A stretch of DNA of 64,000 bases from Macrostomum hystrix (Eukaryota; Platyhelminthes; Macrostomidae): the NCBI GenBank assembly GCA_950097015.1, contig CATNEN010000005.1:1860001-1924000 (forward strand), in the 5' to 3' direction. The translations under genes were made by a program, and so were the position numbers. Under the pieces are notes generated by a model. That model was not told where the DNA came from. It made no database searches and saw only the letters and a list, made by a program, of their open reading frames with translations. Below, piece after piece: positions 12,401-25,095 of this stretch (the first letter of the stretch is position 1; every line of letters begins with the position of its first letter).

Positions 12401-12612
12401 GCTATTGAAATCTCGGACTGAGACGAACATAAATATAGAGATGTCATGCTGTCTAACTCACGAGAGTCACTCTCTGAGTATCTATAGAGTAGTGCAGCTG
12501 TGGAAATTTTTCGTTCAAGAGTTGATGTGGCGCCAATGGCCGGCTCAGACGCGTTTAACTTTAACTGAGGCTGCTTGTCGAACGAAAGAAGCACTTTCCG
12601 TTTGCAAGCTTC
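9452..12612 (-). CDS. Ser/Thr-rich protein with internal repeats, 3 exons
   Basis: Exons (minus strand): about 12612-11079, 10232-10036, 9667-9452. Both junctions have GT/AG (AAA|GTGAGT to CACCTAG, CGG|GTGAGG to CACCAG) and keep one frame to a TGA, giving about 650 residues. The first exon is hydrophilic. It has about six copies of an 11-residue acidic unit (DNDATTDLNST), then five copies of a roughly 45-residue Lys/Ser/Thr unit containing SGTLKQEAASVDTKAINKPS. The last two exons are non-repetitive, basic and probably helical (LSPDLLHILNCYAQNIKKIA; VCERILRENFACFADMREL). I do not recognise the family. The start is uncertain: the frame opens after a stop near 12620 and the first ATG is at residue 57, so an upstream exon may exist. 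A nuclear role is conceivable but only a guess. Confidence 0.6.
9775..9880. repeat. Short tandem repeat, about 22-bp unit, 4-5 copies
   Basis: The motif TGGACCTTAGGAGACTGCT recurs with minor changes. It lies in the intron between the last two exons of the Ser/Thr-rich gene. Confidence 0.7.
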
Positions 12613-12779
12613 CAAATAGCTTTATGAAATCCCGCGGTAGTCCTACCATAGACTATTTAACCCTTGTATCTGGGTCAGTTTTCACATCAGAAGTGTCTAA
12701 AAATGTAGAACTAATTATTCAAGAAGTAAATATGTTGGAAATAAAAGATATAACTAAAAATGTAGCCATTTGCACAAAA

Positions 12780-13150
12780 GAGGTGAGGTTTGGGGAGAGA
12801 TGAGGTTGGGAGAGATGAGGTTTGGGGAGAGATGAGGTTTGGGGAGAGATGAGGTTGGGAGAGATGAGGTTTGGGGAGAGATGCGGTTTGGGGAGAGATG
12901 AGGTTTGGGGAGAGATGAGGTTTGGGAAGAGATGAGGTTTGGGGAGAGATGAGGTTTGGGAAGAGATGAGGTTTGGGGAGAGATGAGGTTTGGGAAGAGA
13001 TGAGGTTTGGGGAGAGATGAGGTTTGTGGAGAGATGAGGTTTGTGGAGAGATGAGGTTTGTGGAGAGATGAGGTTTGTGGAGAGATGAGGTTTGTGGAGA
13101 GATGAGGTTTGTGGAGAGATGAGGTTTGTGGAGAGATGAGGTTTGGGAAG
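12780..13150. repeat. Minisatellite, 18-bp unit, about 20 copies
   Basis: Unit GAGAGATGAGGTTTGGGG, with GTGG and GGAAG variants clustered in runs. It passes directly into the related 17-bp array at 13151. Minus-strand ORFs of Ser/Pro/Leu type are repeat artefacts. Confidence 0.95.
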
Positions 13151-13577
13151 AGATGAGGTTGGGAGAGATGAGACAAGGGAGAGATGAGACAGGAGAGATG
13201 AGACAAGGAAGATAAAAGATGAGGGAGAGATGAGACAGGGCAGAGATGAGACAGGGGAGAGATGAGACAGGGGAGAGATGAGACAAGGGAGAGATGAGAC
13301 AGGGGAGAGATTAGACAGGGGAGAGATTAGACAGGGGAGAGATTAGACAGGGGAGAGATTAGACAAGGGAGAGATGAGACAGGGGAGAGATGGGACAGGG
13401 GAGAGATGAGACAGGGGAGAGATGAGACAGGGGAGAGATGGGACAGGGGAGAGATGAGACAGGGGAGAGATGGGACAGGGGAGAGATGAGACAGGGGAGA
13501 GATGAGACAGGGGAGAGATGGGACAGGGGAGAGATGAGACAGGGGAGAGATGAGACAAGGGAGAGATGAGACAGGGT
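13151..13577. repeat. Minisatellite, 17-bp unit, about 25 copies
   Basis: Unit GAGAGATGAGACAGGGG, the same unit as the far larger array at 18968-20380. Since 17 is not a multiple of three, three minus-strand frames are all open and cycle through the same peptide. Confidence 0.95.
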
Positions 13578-14635
13578 TTTCCCCTGTACATAGACCACGA
13601 AGGCATTCCAAATACCCGCTGCCCACCTCACGAAAGCTCCGAAACCAAATAACCGATTTTTGTCACAATTGGAATCAAATTTTCCGCCTTTTTCGATCCA
13701 TATTGGGTTCAGTAATAAAATAATTTCTAAAATAATCAACACAATATAATCGGCAATAAAAACGGAAAGGGTTCCGCTATCTATCGGTGGTTTTCACCAC
13801 CAGACACCCCGACGCGAGTCTTTGAATATCTCGACGGTGTCGATGTGTTGTGATTCTGGAAGTTGTGCAATAGAGGGGAATTTTTAGCCGTGTTTTGGAT
13901 TTTCATTGCATATGAAAGGAGATGTGGGTAAATGAAATCCCTCCGCTAGTCACATTCCTTGCCTCCGCTTTCTCGACTCATTCCAGTGGAGAAATGCTGT
14001 TGTCGCTGGCAACTACAGCTCTACTGTACAGTCCACTATACTAAAAATGAAATGGTTGGTTGGTTGGTTGTAATTGATTTTTTCCTGAACGGCTCAACCG
14101 ATTTTCACCATTTCTTCACCAAAAGATGCTAAATATGGGGACAATTATACACGTATTTTTATTAAGCTTAACTTTATTGCTAAAGGGATTAAATATTCGA
14201 AAAACAAGATTTTTCAAAGGTCAAACATCTTGGCCTATTGAGAATTTTACTCACTGCCACTGAATTAGAATTGCATCGTCAAATTGCGCAACAACCCCTA
14301 GCTGATTGAATTTGAAGCCTGCACTCTGGAGACAAATTGGAAATAAATGTACACAACCAACCGCGAGACTGAGTGTACTCTATTTTCTTACTTCATTGTA
14401 CAAAGCCAGAACTTTGAGAATTCATTTTATAAGGCTGATTTTTGCACCCACTAACCAACAGTCGGAATAGCCGATGTGTAGGCACTAGGAATAAGGTTAG
14501 GCTAGGCTAGGGTTCGATTCTGCACTGCGTCAAATCATTTAGACTAATTTTCAGCCAGTAGTGATTGAAGACTATTTTAATTTATTTTTTTCATTTCGTA
14601 AATAAAATATCATAAATCATAGCACACCGGCTAAA
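13578..14635. other. Spacer with a possible old transposon remnant
   Basis: No gene recognised. At about 14050-14220 a stretch with (TTGG)n and then CTGAACGGCTCAACCGATTT resembles the degenerate sequence common in old interspersed repeats; the class is not determined. At 14500 GGGTTCGATTCTGC is a tRNA B-box-like hint of a further SINE fragment. Confidence 0.3.
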
Positions 14636-17520
14636 ACAGAGTTTGAATCATGGCTAAACCAGAGTCTGAATCATGGCTAAACCAGAGTCTGAATCATGGC
14701 TAAACCAGAGTCTGAATCATGGCTAAACCAGAGTCTGAATCATGGCTAAACCAGAGTCTGAATCATGGCTAAACCAGAGTCTGAATCATGGCTAAACCAG
14801 AGTCTGAATCATGGCTAAACCAGAGTCTGGATCATGGCTAAACCAGCGTCTGAATCATGGCTAAACCAGAGTCTGAATCATGGCTAAACCAGAGTCTGAA
14901 TCATGGCTAAACCAGAGTCTGAATCATGGCTACACCAGAGTCTGAATCATGGCTACACCAGAGTCTGAATCATGGCTACACCAGAGTCTGAATCATGGCT
15001 ACACCAGAGTCTGAATCATGGCTAAACCAGAGTTTGAATCATAGCTAAACCAGAGTCTGAATCATGGCTAAACCAGAGTCTGAATCATTGCTACACCAGA
15101 GTCTGAATCATGGCTCATAGCTAAACCAGAGTCTGAATCATGGCTAAACCAGAGTCTGAATCATGGCTACACCAGAGTCTGAATCATGGCTAAACCAGAG
15201 TTTAAATCAAAGCTAAACAAGCGTCTGAATCATGGCAAAACCAGAGTTTGAATCATAGCTAAACCAGAGTCTGAATCATGGCTAAACCAGAGTCTGAATC
15301 ATGGCTAAACCAGAGTCTGAATCATGGCTAAACCAGAGTCTGAATCATGGCTAAACCAGAGTCTGAATCATGGCTAAACCAGAGTCTGAATCATGGCTAC
15401 ACCAGAGTCTGAATCATGGCTAAACCAGAGTTTAAATCAAAGCTAAACAAGCGTCTGAATCATGGCAAAACCAGAGTTTGAATCATAGCTAAACCAGAGT
15501 CTGAATCATGGCTAAACCAGAGTCTGAATCATGGCTAAACCAGAGTCTGAATCATGGCTAAACCAGAGTCTGAATCATGGCTAAACCAGAGTCTGAATCA
15601 TGGCTAAACCAGAGTCTGAATCATGGCTACACCAGAGTCTGAATCATGGCTAAACCAAAGTCTGAATCATTGCTACACCAGAGTCTGAATCATGGCTCAT
15701 AGCTAAACCAGAGTCTGAATCATGGCTAAACCAGAGTCTGAATCATGGCTACACCAGAGTCTGAATCATGGCTAAACCAGAGTTTAAATCAAAGCTAAAC
15801 AAGCGTCTGAATCATGGCAAAACCAGAGTTTCAATCATGGCTAAACCAGAGACTAAATCATGGCTACACCAGGGTTTGAATCATGGCTAAACCAGAGTTT
15901 GAATCATGGCTAAACAAGCGTCTGAATCATGGCTAAACCAGAGTCTGAATCATGGCTAAACCAGAGTTTGAATCATAGCTAAACCAGAGTCTGAATCATG
16001 GCTAAACCAGAGTCTGAATCATTGCTACACCAGAGTCTGAATCATGGCTCATAGCTAAACCAGAGTTTGAATCATGGCTAAACCAGAGTCTGAATCATGG
16101 CTAAACCAGAGTCTGAATCATGGCTAAACCAGAGTCTGAATCATGGCTAAACCAGAGTCTGAATCATGGCTAAACCAGAGTCTGAATCATGGCTACACCA
16201 GAGTCTGAATCATGGCTACACCAGAGTCTGAATCATGGCTAAACCAGAGTTTGAATCATAGCTAAACCAGAGTCTGAATCATGGCTAAACCAGAGTCTGA
16301 ATCATGGCTACACCAGAGTCTGAATCATGGCTCATAGCTAAACCAGAGTCTGAATCATGGCTAAACCAGAGTCTGAATCATGGCTAAACCAGAGTCTGAA
16401 TCATGGCTACACCAGAGTCTGAATCATGGCTAAACCAGAGTTTAAATCATAGCTAAACAAGCGTCTGAATCATGGCAAAACCAGAGTTTGAATCATAGCT
16501 AAAACAGAGTTTGAATCATGGCTAAACCAGAGTCTGATTCATGGCTACACCAGAGTCTGAATCATGGCTCATAGCTAAACCAGAGTTTGAATCATGGCTA
16601 AACCAGCGTCTGAATCATGGCTAAACCAGAGTCTGGATCATGGCTAAACCAGAGTCTGAATCATGGCAAAACCAGAGTTTCAATCATGGCTAAACCAGAG
16701 TTTCAATCATGGCTAAACCAGAGACTAAATCATGGCTACACCAGGGTTTGAATCATGGCAAAACCAGAGTTTTAATCATGGCTAAACAAGAGTTTGAATC
16801 ATGGCTAAACCAGAGTTTGAATCATGGCTAAACAAGCGTCTGAATCATGGCTAAACCAGAGTTTGAATCATGGCAAAACCAGAGTTTCAATCATGGCTAA
16901 ACCAGAGTTTGAATCATGGCTAAACAAGCGTCTGAATCATGGCTAAACCAGAGACTAAATCATGGCTACACCAGGGTTTGAATCATGGCTAAACCAGAGA
17001 CTAAATCATGGCTACACCAGGGTTTGAATCATGGCTAAACCAGAGTTTCAATCATGGCTAAACAAGCGTCTGAATCATGGCTAAACCAGAGTTTGAATCA
17101 TGGCTAAACAAGCGTCTGAATCATGGCTAAACCAGAGACTAAATCATGGCTACACCAGGGTTTGAATCATGGCTAAACCAGAGACTAAATCATGGCTACA
17201 CCAGGGTTTGAATCATGGCTAAACCAGAGTTTCAATCATGGCAAAACCAGAGTTTGAATCATGGCTAAACCAGAGACTAAATCATGGCTACACCAGGGTT
17301 TGAATCATGGCTAAACCAGAGACTAAATCATGGCTACACCAGAGTTTGAATCATAGCTAAACAAGCGTCTGAATCATGGCTAAACCAGAGTTTGAATCAT
17401 GGCTAAACCAGAGTTTGAATCATGGCTAAACAAGAGTTTGAACCATGGCTAAACCAGAGTTTGAACCATGGCTAAACCAGAGTTTGAATCATGGCTAAAC
17501 CAGAGTTTGAATCTTGGCTT
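14636..17520. repeat. Large minisatellite, 23-bp unit, about 125 copies, higher-order structure
   Basis: The unit starts AATCATGGCTAAACCAGAGT and ends CTG. Variants (TTTG, CTACACC, AAACAAGCG, AATCATAG) recur in fixed order. For example, the block with TTTAAATCAAAGCTAAACAA and then GGCAAAACC appears near 15190, 15420 and 15785 and again near 16440, so segments of about 230 bp and more have been copied as units. Confidence 0.97.
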
Positions 17521-17539
17521 CCCCAGCGTTTGAAAAATC

Positions 17540-18480
17540 AACGTCAACTGGGGAGTCATCATCAAATGGGGGATCATCATCAACTGGGGGATCATCATCA
17601 ACTGGGGGATCTTTGTCAACTGGGGGATCATTGTCAACTGTGGGATCATTGTCAACTGGGGGATCATTGTCAACTGGGGGATCATTGTCAACTGGTGGAT
17701 CGTTGTCAACTGGGGGTTCATTGTCAACTGGGTGATAATCATCAACTGGGGTATCATTGTCAACTGGGGGAACATTGTCAACTGGAGGAACATTGTTAAC
17801 TGGGGATCATCATCAATGGGGAGTCATCATCAACTGGGGGATCATTGTTAACTGGAGGATCTTTGTCAACTGGGGGATCATTGTCAACTGGGGGATTATT
17901 GTCAACTGGGGGATCATTGTCAACTGGGGGATCATTTTCAACTGGGTGATCATCATCAACTGGGGGATCATCATCAACTGGGGGATCATTGTCAACTGGG
18001 GGATCATTGTCAACTGGGGGATCATTGTCAACTGGGGGATCATTGTCAACTGGGGGATCATTGTCAACTGGGGGATCATTGTCAACTGGGGGATCATTGT
18101 CAACTGGGGGATCATTGTCAACTGGGTAATCATCATCAACTGGCGGATCATTGTCAACTGGGGGTTCATTATCATCTGGGGGATCATTATGAACTGGGGG
18201 ATCATTGTCAGCTGGGTGATCATTATCAAGTGGGGGATCATCATCAACTGGGGGATCATTGTCAACTGGGGAATCATTGTCGACTGGGGAATCATTGTCA
18301 ACTGGGGGGATCATTGTCAACTGGGGGATCATTGTCAACTGGGGGATCATTGTCAACTGGGGGATCATTGTCAACTGGGGGGATCATTGTCAACTGGGGG
18401 ATCATTATCAACTGGGGAATCATTGTCAACTGGGGGATCATTGTCAACTGGGGGATCATTGTCAACTGGGTGATCATTGT
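17540..18480. repeat. Minisatellite, 18-bp unit, about 52 copies
   Basis: Unit GGATCATTGTCAACTGGG, with CATCATCA variants mainly at the edges. It abuts the 23-bp array. Six frames stay open in parts because 18 is a multiple of three; none is a gene. Confidence 0.95.
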
Positions 18481-18967
18481 AGCTTAAAAAAGCTGAAAAT
18501 ACAGCTGCTAAAAAGTATATACAAGATGAATTTAAAATATTTCTGCTCCCCGAAGGGGGGCAAAACTTGCTAGTCTCCACTAAACTTGTCGCCCTGGCAT
18601 TGTACAGATGTACAGTGCTCACAAATTCTTTCCTACCCACCCAGGTTAAACTTGCTAATAAAGTAAAGCATAGTTTTTTAACTCTCTACCCTTCAATTGC
18701 TGAGTACAATGTGAGTCGCAGGTCTCTCCTGTTAGTTGGCATTCTTTACGCCAACGACTATAAAGGTGCATCCACTGATGCTTTTTGACCAGATGATGTA
18801 GGCCATAATTATTTATCTAGAAGAAGTTATTATAAGAATAATTTGGTCAGCATGACAGTTGGTAAGTTTGAATATTTGACTTATTTTGCTTCGCACTAAC
18901 AACTAACAATGCGAGCAATCGTGTACTTGGAATAGGGCCAAATAGGGGATGCAAAAACAGTAGCAAC
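18481..18967. other. Short spacer between arrays
   Basis: Non-repetitive sequence of about 490 bases. A + strand ORF at 18567-18788 has no recognisable motif. Confidence 0.3.
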
Positions 18968-20380
18968 ACACGAGAGAGATGAGACAGGGAAGAGATGAGA
19001 CAGGAGAGAGATGAGACACAGGAGAGTTGAGACAGGGGAGAGATGAGACAGGAGATATATGAGATACGGAAGAGATGAGACAGGGAGAAATGAGACAGGG
19101 GAGAGATGAGACAGGAGAGAGATGAGACAACGAAGAGATGAAACACGAGAGAGATGAGACAGGGTAGAGATGAGACAAGGGAGAGATGAGACAAGGGAGA
19201 GATGAGACAGGGAAGAGATGAGACAGGGGAGAGATGAGACAGGGAAGAGATGAGACAGGGGAGAGATGAGACAGGAGAGAGATGAGACAACGAAGAGATG
19301 AAACAGGAGAGAGATGAGACAGGGGAGAGATGAGACAGGGGAGAGATGAGACAGGGGAGAGATGAGACAGGGGAGAGATGAGACAGGGGAGAGATGAGAC
19401 AGGGGAGAGATGAAACAGGGGAGAGATGAGACAGGGGAGAGATGAGACAGGGGAGAGATGAGACAGGGGAGAGATGAGACAGGGGAGAGATGAGACAGGG
19501 GAGAGATGAGACAGGGGAGAGATGAAACAGGGGAGAGATGAGACAGGGGAGAGATGAGACAGGGGAGAGATGAGACAGGAGAGAGATGAGACAACGAAGA
19601 GATGAAACAGGAGAGAGATGAGACAGGGGAGAGATGAGACAGGGGAGAGATGAGACAGGGGAGAGATGAGACAGGGGAGAGATGAAACAGGGGAGAGATG
19701 AGACAGGGGAGAGATGAGACAGGGGAGAGATGAGACAGGGGAGAGATGAGACAGGAGAGAGATGAGACAACGAAGAGATGAAACAGGAGAGAGATGAGAC
19801 AGGGGAGAGATGAGACAGGGGAGAGATGAGACAGGGGAGAGATGAGACAGGGGAGAGATGAGACAGGGGAGAGATGAAACAGGGGAGAGATGAGACAGGG
19901 GAGAGATGAGACAGGGGAGAGATGAGACAGGGGAGAGATGAGACAGGGGAGAGATGAGACAGGGGAGAGATGAGACAGGGGAGAGATGAGACAGGGGAGA
20001 GATGAGACAGGGGAGAGATGAGACAGGGGAGAGATGAGACAGGGGAGAGATGAGACAGGGGAGAGATGAGACAGGGGAGAGATGAGACAACGAAGGGATG
20101 AGACAGGGGAGAGGTGAGACAGGGGAGAGATGAGACAGGAGAGAGATGAGACAACGAAGAGATGAGACAGGGGAGAGGTGAGACAGGGGAGAGATGAGAC
20201 ACGGGAGAGATGAGACAACGAAGGGATGAGACAGGGGAGAGGTGAGACAGGGGAGAGATGAGACAGGGGAGAGATGAGACAAGGGAGAGATGAGACAGGG
20301 GAGAGATGAGACAGGAGAGAGATGAGACAACGAAGAGATGAGACAGGGGAGAGATGAGACAGAGGAGAGATGAGACAAAG
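18968..20380. repeat. Large minisatellite, 17-bp unit, about 83 copies
   Basis: Unit GAGAGATGAGACAGGGG. A variant run (CAGGAGAGAG, then ACAACGAAGAGATG and AAACAGG) recurs near 19110, 19270, 19575, 19750, 20140 and 20310, which shows block duplication. The 450-508-codon minus-strand ORFs here are the same repeat read in three frames. Confidence 0.97.
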
Positions 20381-20717
20381 GATATTTTGTGGGCATTGCA
20401 GCGAATACCACACCAGTAGCAATTAATTTGCCCGTACAGAGTTAATCTTGAGGAGTAATAATAAAATCCGAGGGAAAAGCCAAGCTGTCTAACCGACTAA
20501 TACAGTAAGGAGTTCGAATGTACACTAAAATACGCAGTCCGGAGGACAGCCTTGTAGATAATCCGGTGTTGCTTTCTAACCCAGTAAAATTTTGACCAAA
20601 GCAAACAAATTAATTTTCAGCCTTTCGTCGGTTGCAGAAGCGATCTTTGACCCAAAACTTCTGATAACAATCTTGTCACTATTTGTCCGCCAATAATCTA
20701 ATAGGGCGGTTTGGCAA

Positions 20718-23700
20718 ATGTACACTTGGCGCCAGTTAAGAAGAATTAAAAATCGACTCTACATTACAGCTCAGAGTGGCATGGGTAGATTACAGATTGT
20801 TCTGGTTCTGGCAGCAATGGCCGCCATTCTCGGTTTGTATCTGTTGTCATTGTCAGTCACCAGCCTAGTAACCAGCTTGGTACCGCCAAGCTTCTATGCT
20901 ACTGCGGCCAGGTTTCCGGGAGGATGCGGCGACGAGTGGCCTCCGCCGAAGCATATTGATCCCGAGGTCTTTCAAAGTATCGAACAGGTGAGTCAACGGT
21001 GTCTAACAGTAGATAGTTGTGTCTAACATGAAACCCTTGTGTCTAACATGAAACCCTTGTGTCTAACATAAAACCCTTGTGTCTAACATGAAACCCTTGT
21101 GTCTAACAGTAAATAGTTGTCTCTAACATGAAACACTTGTGTCTAACAGTAAATAGTTGTCTCTAACATGAAGCACTTGTGTCTAACATGAAACTCTTGT
21201 GTCTAACATGAAACACTTGTGTCTAACATGAAACTCTTGTGTCTAACATGAAACCCTTGTGTCTAACATGAAACCCTTGTGTCTAACAGTAAATAGTTGT
21301 CTCTAACATGAAACCCTTGTCTCTAACATGAAACCCTTGTCTCTAACATGAAACCCTTGTCTCTAACATGAAACACTTGTGTCTAACATGAAACCCTTGT
21401 GTCTAACATGAAACCCTTGTGTCTAACATGAAACCCTTGTGTATAACATGAAACCCTTGTCTCTAACATGAAACCCTTGTCTCTAACATGAAACACTTGT
21501 GTCTAACATGAAACCCTTGTGTATAACATGAATCCCTTGTGTCTAACATGAAACCCTTGTGTCTAACATGAAACCCTTGTGTCTAACATGAAACCCTTGT
21601 GTCTAACATGAAACCCTTGTCTCTAACATGAAACCCTTGTCTCTAACATGAAACCCTTGTGTCTAACATGAAACCCTTGTGTCTAACATGAAACCCTTGT
21701 GTCTAACATGAATCCCTTGTGTCTAGTATGAAACCCTTGTCTCTAACATGAAACCCTTGTCTCTAACATGAAACCCTTGTCTCTAACATGAAACACTTGT
21801 GTCTAACATGAAACCCTTGTGTATAACATGAATCCCTTGTGTCTAACATGAAACCCTTGTGTCTAACATGAAACCCTTGTGTCTAACATGAAACCCTTGT
21901 GTCTAACATGAAACCCTTGTGTCTAACATGAAACCCTTGTCTCTAACATGAAACCCTTGTCTCTAACATGAAACCCTTGTCTCTAACATGAAACCCTTGT
22001 CTCTAACATGAAGCACTTGTGTCTAACATAAAACACTTGTGTCTAACATGAAACCCTTGTGTATAACATGAATCCCTTGTGTCTAACATGAAACCCTTGT
22101 GTCTAACATGAAACACTTGTGTCTAGCATGAAACCCTTGTGTCTAACATGAAACCCTTGTCTCTAACATGAAACCCTTGTGTCTAACATGAAACCCTTGT
22201 CTCTAACATGAAACCCTTGTGTCTAACATGAAACCCTTGTGTCTAACATGAAACCCTTGTGTCTAACATGAAACCCTTGTGTCTAACATGAAACCCTTGT
22301 GTCTAACATGAAACCCTTGTGTCTAACATGAAACCCTTGTGTCTAACATGAAACCCTTGTCTCTAACATGAAACCCTTGTCTCTAACATGAAACACTTGT
22401 GTCTAACATGAAACCCTTGTCTCTAACATGAAACCCTTGTGTCTAACATGAAACCCTTGTGTCTAACAAGTGATAGCAAACCTAGCAAAACTTTTTCAAT
22501 TAACTCTCAGGTAATACGCGACAAAGGCTTTCAAACAAGAAGCTACAATGTGACGACAGCCGACGGTTACATCCTGGGTGTGCAGAGAATCCTGCCGAAG
22601 GTTCAAAGTCGCAGAACACCCGTTCTACTAGTTCACGGACTGTTAGACAGCGCCTTCACCTGGGTCTCCAATTTGGCCAATCAATCGCTTGCCTACCGTT
22701 TAAGCGAGGCAGGCTATGACGTTTGGCTAGGCAACGTTCGCGGCAATACCTACAGCAAGGCGCACGTGCGGCTGGACCCGACCCATTTGGACTTCTGGAA
22801 ATTCTCCTGGGATCAGATGGCCGAGTTTGACCTGCCCGCAATGATTCAAGCTGTCTTAAGAGAGACTGGAGCTAAGCAGGTGTACTATGTGGGACACTCG
22901 CAGGGCACGGAGATTGCACTTGCTGGTAAGAAATTCCATTTAAATTATCACCAAACATGGTTAATTATCACTCCAGAGACAATACTTATCACTCACTACT
23001 AAAGCACCACCAAAGCAATATCACCAATTAACACCACCCAATCATCGCCACCCAATCAACACCACCCAAACAACACCAACCAATCAAAACTATCCATTCA
23101 ACACAACCAATCAGCACCCGTCAAAAAACGCCGCGAAATCAAAAGCACCGGAAAGGTTTGTCGTACAATTTACGCCCTGAGGGCCAACCTCCAAGGCATT
23201 GCGAAATGTACACGGACGATGAGAAAGTCAGGGCAGATGTACACACCTGTGTGCCTGTGTGCTCAGGAGTCAGCGAAATTGGCAGAATTGCCTCCTAGCG
23301 GGCTGCGGGTCTAGCGTCACCTATGACTCGTATTTAACAACCAAATCAAAACCAACCCATCAACGCCATACAATCAACACGCAATAGTGTGCAAATAATC
23401 CCATCCCGCCGTCAGCTTGGAGCCAAAACCGCACCGTCGGCTCGCTCGTCAAAGCCGCAGCACTGCTGGCTCCAGTCGCCACCGTCGGCTACATCGAGAG
23501 TCCCATCCGGCTGATCGCACCATTTGCCACCAGCCTAGCTGACGCTATCGACTTCTTTGGTCACGGCGAGTTTCTGCCAACCACCAGACTGCTGAAATTT
23601 CTTTCCCTAGCCGTATGCGGCGACGCACTATCGCCACTGTGTAGCAATGTGATATTCCTGCTGTGCGGTTTTGACTGTCGCTACACAAACATGACCAGAC

Positions 23701-24068
23701 TGCCAGTGTACATCAGCCACACACCGGCGGGCACGTCAGCCATGAATCTAGTCCACTACGCCCAGGCTGTTCAGAACAAACGCTTTCAAAAGTACGACTA
23801 TGGACCGGCTGATAATCTACGTCGCTACGGTCAGTCGACACCGCCGGAGTACAATCTGTACAACATTCGAGTGCCGCTGGCAGTTTATCACGGCGAGAAG
23901 GACTGGCTCGCAGACCCGACAGATTTTAGTCTGCTATTGCCTCAGATTAAGCACACGCTGGTGAGAAATAGGGACGTGTCCGACTACAATCATTTGGACT
24001 TTGTCTGGGGATACAACGCAGCCGATAAGCTCTATAATGACGTCATTGATTATTTTGATCAGTTCTAG
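20718..24068 (+). CDS. Lysosomal/gastric acid lipase family, membrane-anchored, 3 exons
   Basis: Exons 20718-20987, 22511-22925 and 23416-24068 join in frame to 445 residues (donors CAG|GTGAGT and CTG|GTAAGA; acceptors CTCTCAG and CCGTCAG). Family blocks in order are VTTADGYILGVQRI, HGLLDSAFTWV (oxyanion region), the nucleophile GHSQG (Ser about residue 220), PAGTS, GEKDWLAD (catalytic Asp) and YNHLDFVWG (catalytic His). All three triad residues are present, so activity is expected: hydrolysis of cholesteryl esters or triacylglycerols, in lysosomes or secreted. The N-terminus differs from LIPA/LIPF. Instead of a plain signal peptide there is a basic start, then a hydrophobic stretch of about 27 residues after position 25, which looks like a signal anchor. 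Intron 1 is mostly a 20-bp minisatellite; intron 2 contains a SINE. Confidence 0.92.
20995..22470. repeat. Intronic minisatellite, 20-bp unit, about 73 copies
   Basis: Unit GTCTAACATGAAACCCTTGT. The length is held at exactly 20 bases through nearly the whole array. It fills intron 1 of the lipase gene, starting within about 10 bases of the 5' splice site. Variants (GTCTCTAAC, AAACACTTG, GTATAAC) recur in blocks. Confidence 0.97.
23140..23335 (+). mobile_element. SINE fragment (family B) in lipase intron 2
   Basis: It shares with 34731-34990 the order TTTACGCCCTGAGGGCCAAC, GACGATGAGAA, GGCAGATGTACACACCTGTG, GGAGTCAGCGAAAT and AGAATTGCCTCCT, then the GCGGGT end. The tRNA-like head is missing or too diverged to see. 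Confidence 0.7.
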
Positions 24069-24884
24069 GCCACAGATGGATAACCCAGAGCAGTGGAATA
24101 ATTTTGCGAGCTAAAACCTTTATCAAAATGATTTTCTTTGCTTGCTGAAACTAAGATGAAAGTTTCTATCGTTTCTTAGAAATAATTCGGCCCTAAATTT
24201 CAAGGAAATCAGTTAAAACTGAACCGTTATTTTAATTTGAATGCCGTATAATTTTACTTTGTGATTCCACAATTTAAGCTTAAAAGATTAATGTTTACGT
24301 GCAATGTTAAAAAACAACTAGAAAATATACAAGTGATTGTAACATGTTTATAAAACGGGTTCAGGATATATAAAAATAAAAAAATGATATGCCAAGTCGA
24401 AGATTAACATTCAGTAAATTATTTTTGTGCTCAATATTGCTTTCATTTTTCTTTCTTGATGCAGGCATTTTTAAACATTATTCAATAATAAAAATGAGAA
24501 TTTAAAGCTGACCAATGATATTGTTACAAATTTAAACTAAATTTCTGATCGATTAATGTGATTGTCAGGATTTTGTACACCAATAAATTATATGCGTATA
24601 TGCTCTAATAAAAAAGTCAATTACTGTTTTGCTCACTAAGAACATTTTCTAAATCGAAAAAGCAAGAATTAAAGAGAGTTAAGTTTTAATTAATTAGCTG
24701 GTTTTGACAAAGATTTTGACTTTTTTAAATAATGAGGAACGTTCGCGTGCATTTTGATCTGATTTAGTTTAAAGAATGCGATTCACATCTATACGCGCTA
24801 TGGAAATCAACGAGTATTCAGTTTTACCTCCAATGCGAAAATGCGTTTGCGAGAGCCTTAGGATTCGCTTAGAAACTCCTGTCG
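24069..24884. other. 3' UTR of the lipase and AT-rich spacer
   Basis: An AATAAA lies at 24375-24380, about 310 bases after the stop, and more A-rich signals follow at about 24486 and 24583. No gene seen beyond. Confidence 0.4.
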
Positions 24885-25095
24885 AATGGCCTCTCCTAAT
24901 CCTTTCATTTCCCTCTGCTAGCCTCTCCTAATCCTTTCATTTCCCTCTGCTAGCCTCTCCTAATCCTTTCATTTCCCTCTGCTAGCCTCTCCTAATCCTT
25001 TCATTTCCCTCTGCTAGCCTCTCCTAATCCTTTCATTTCCCTCTGCTAGCCACTCCTAATCCTTTCATTTCCCTCTGCTAGCCTCTCCTAATCCT
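24885..25095. repeat. Minisatellite, 32-bp unit, about 6.5 copies
   Basis: The unit starts CCTCTCCTAATCCTTTCATT and continues TCCCTCTGCTAG. It is strongly pyrimidine-rich on the + strand and nearly identical between copies, which suggests recent expansion. Confidence 0.9.

Noticed and set aside
18847-20422. Three overlapping minus-strand ORFs of 451-508 codons (Ser/Leu/Pro/Cys/His repeats)
   Set aside because: They are the same 17-bp repeat read in three frames. All frames give the same peptide in rotation, and no start or splice context was found.
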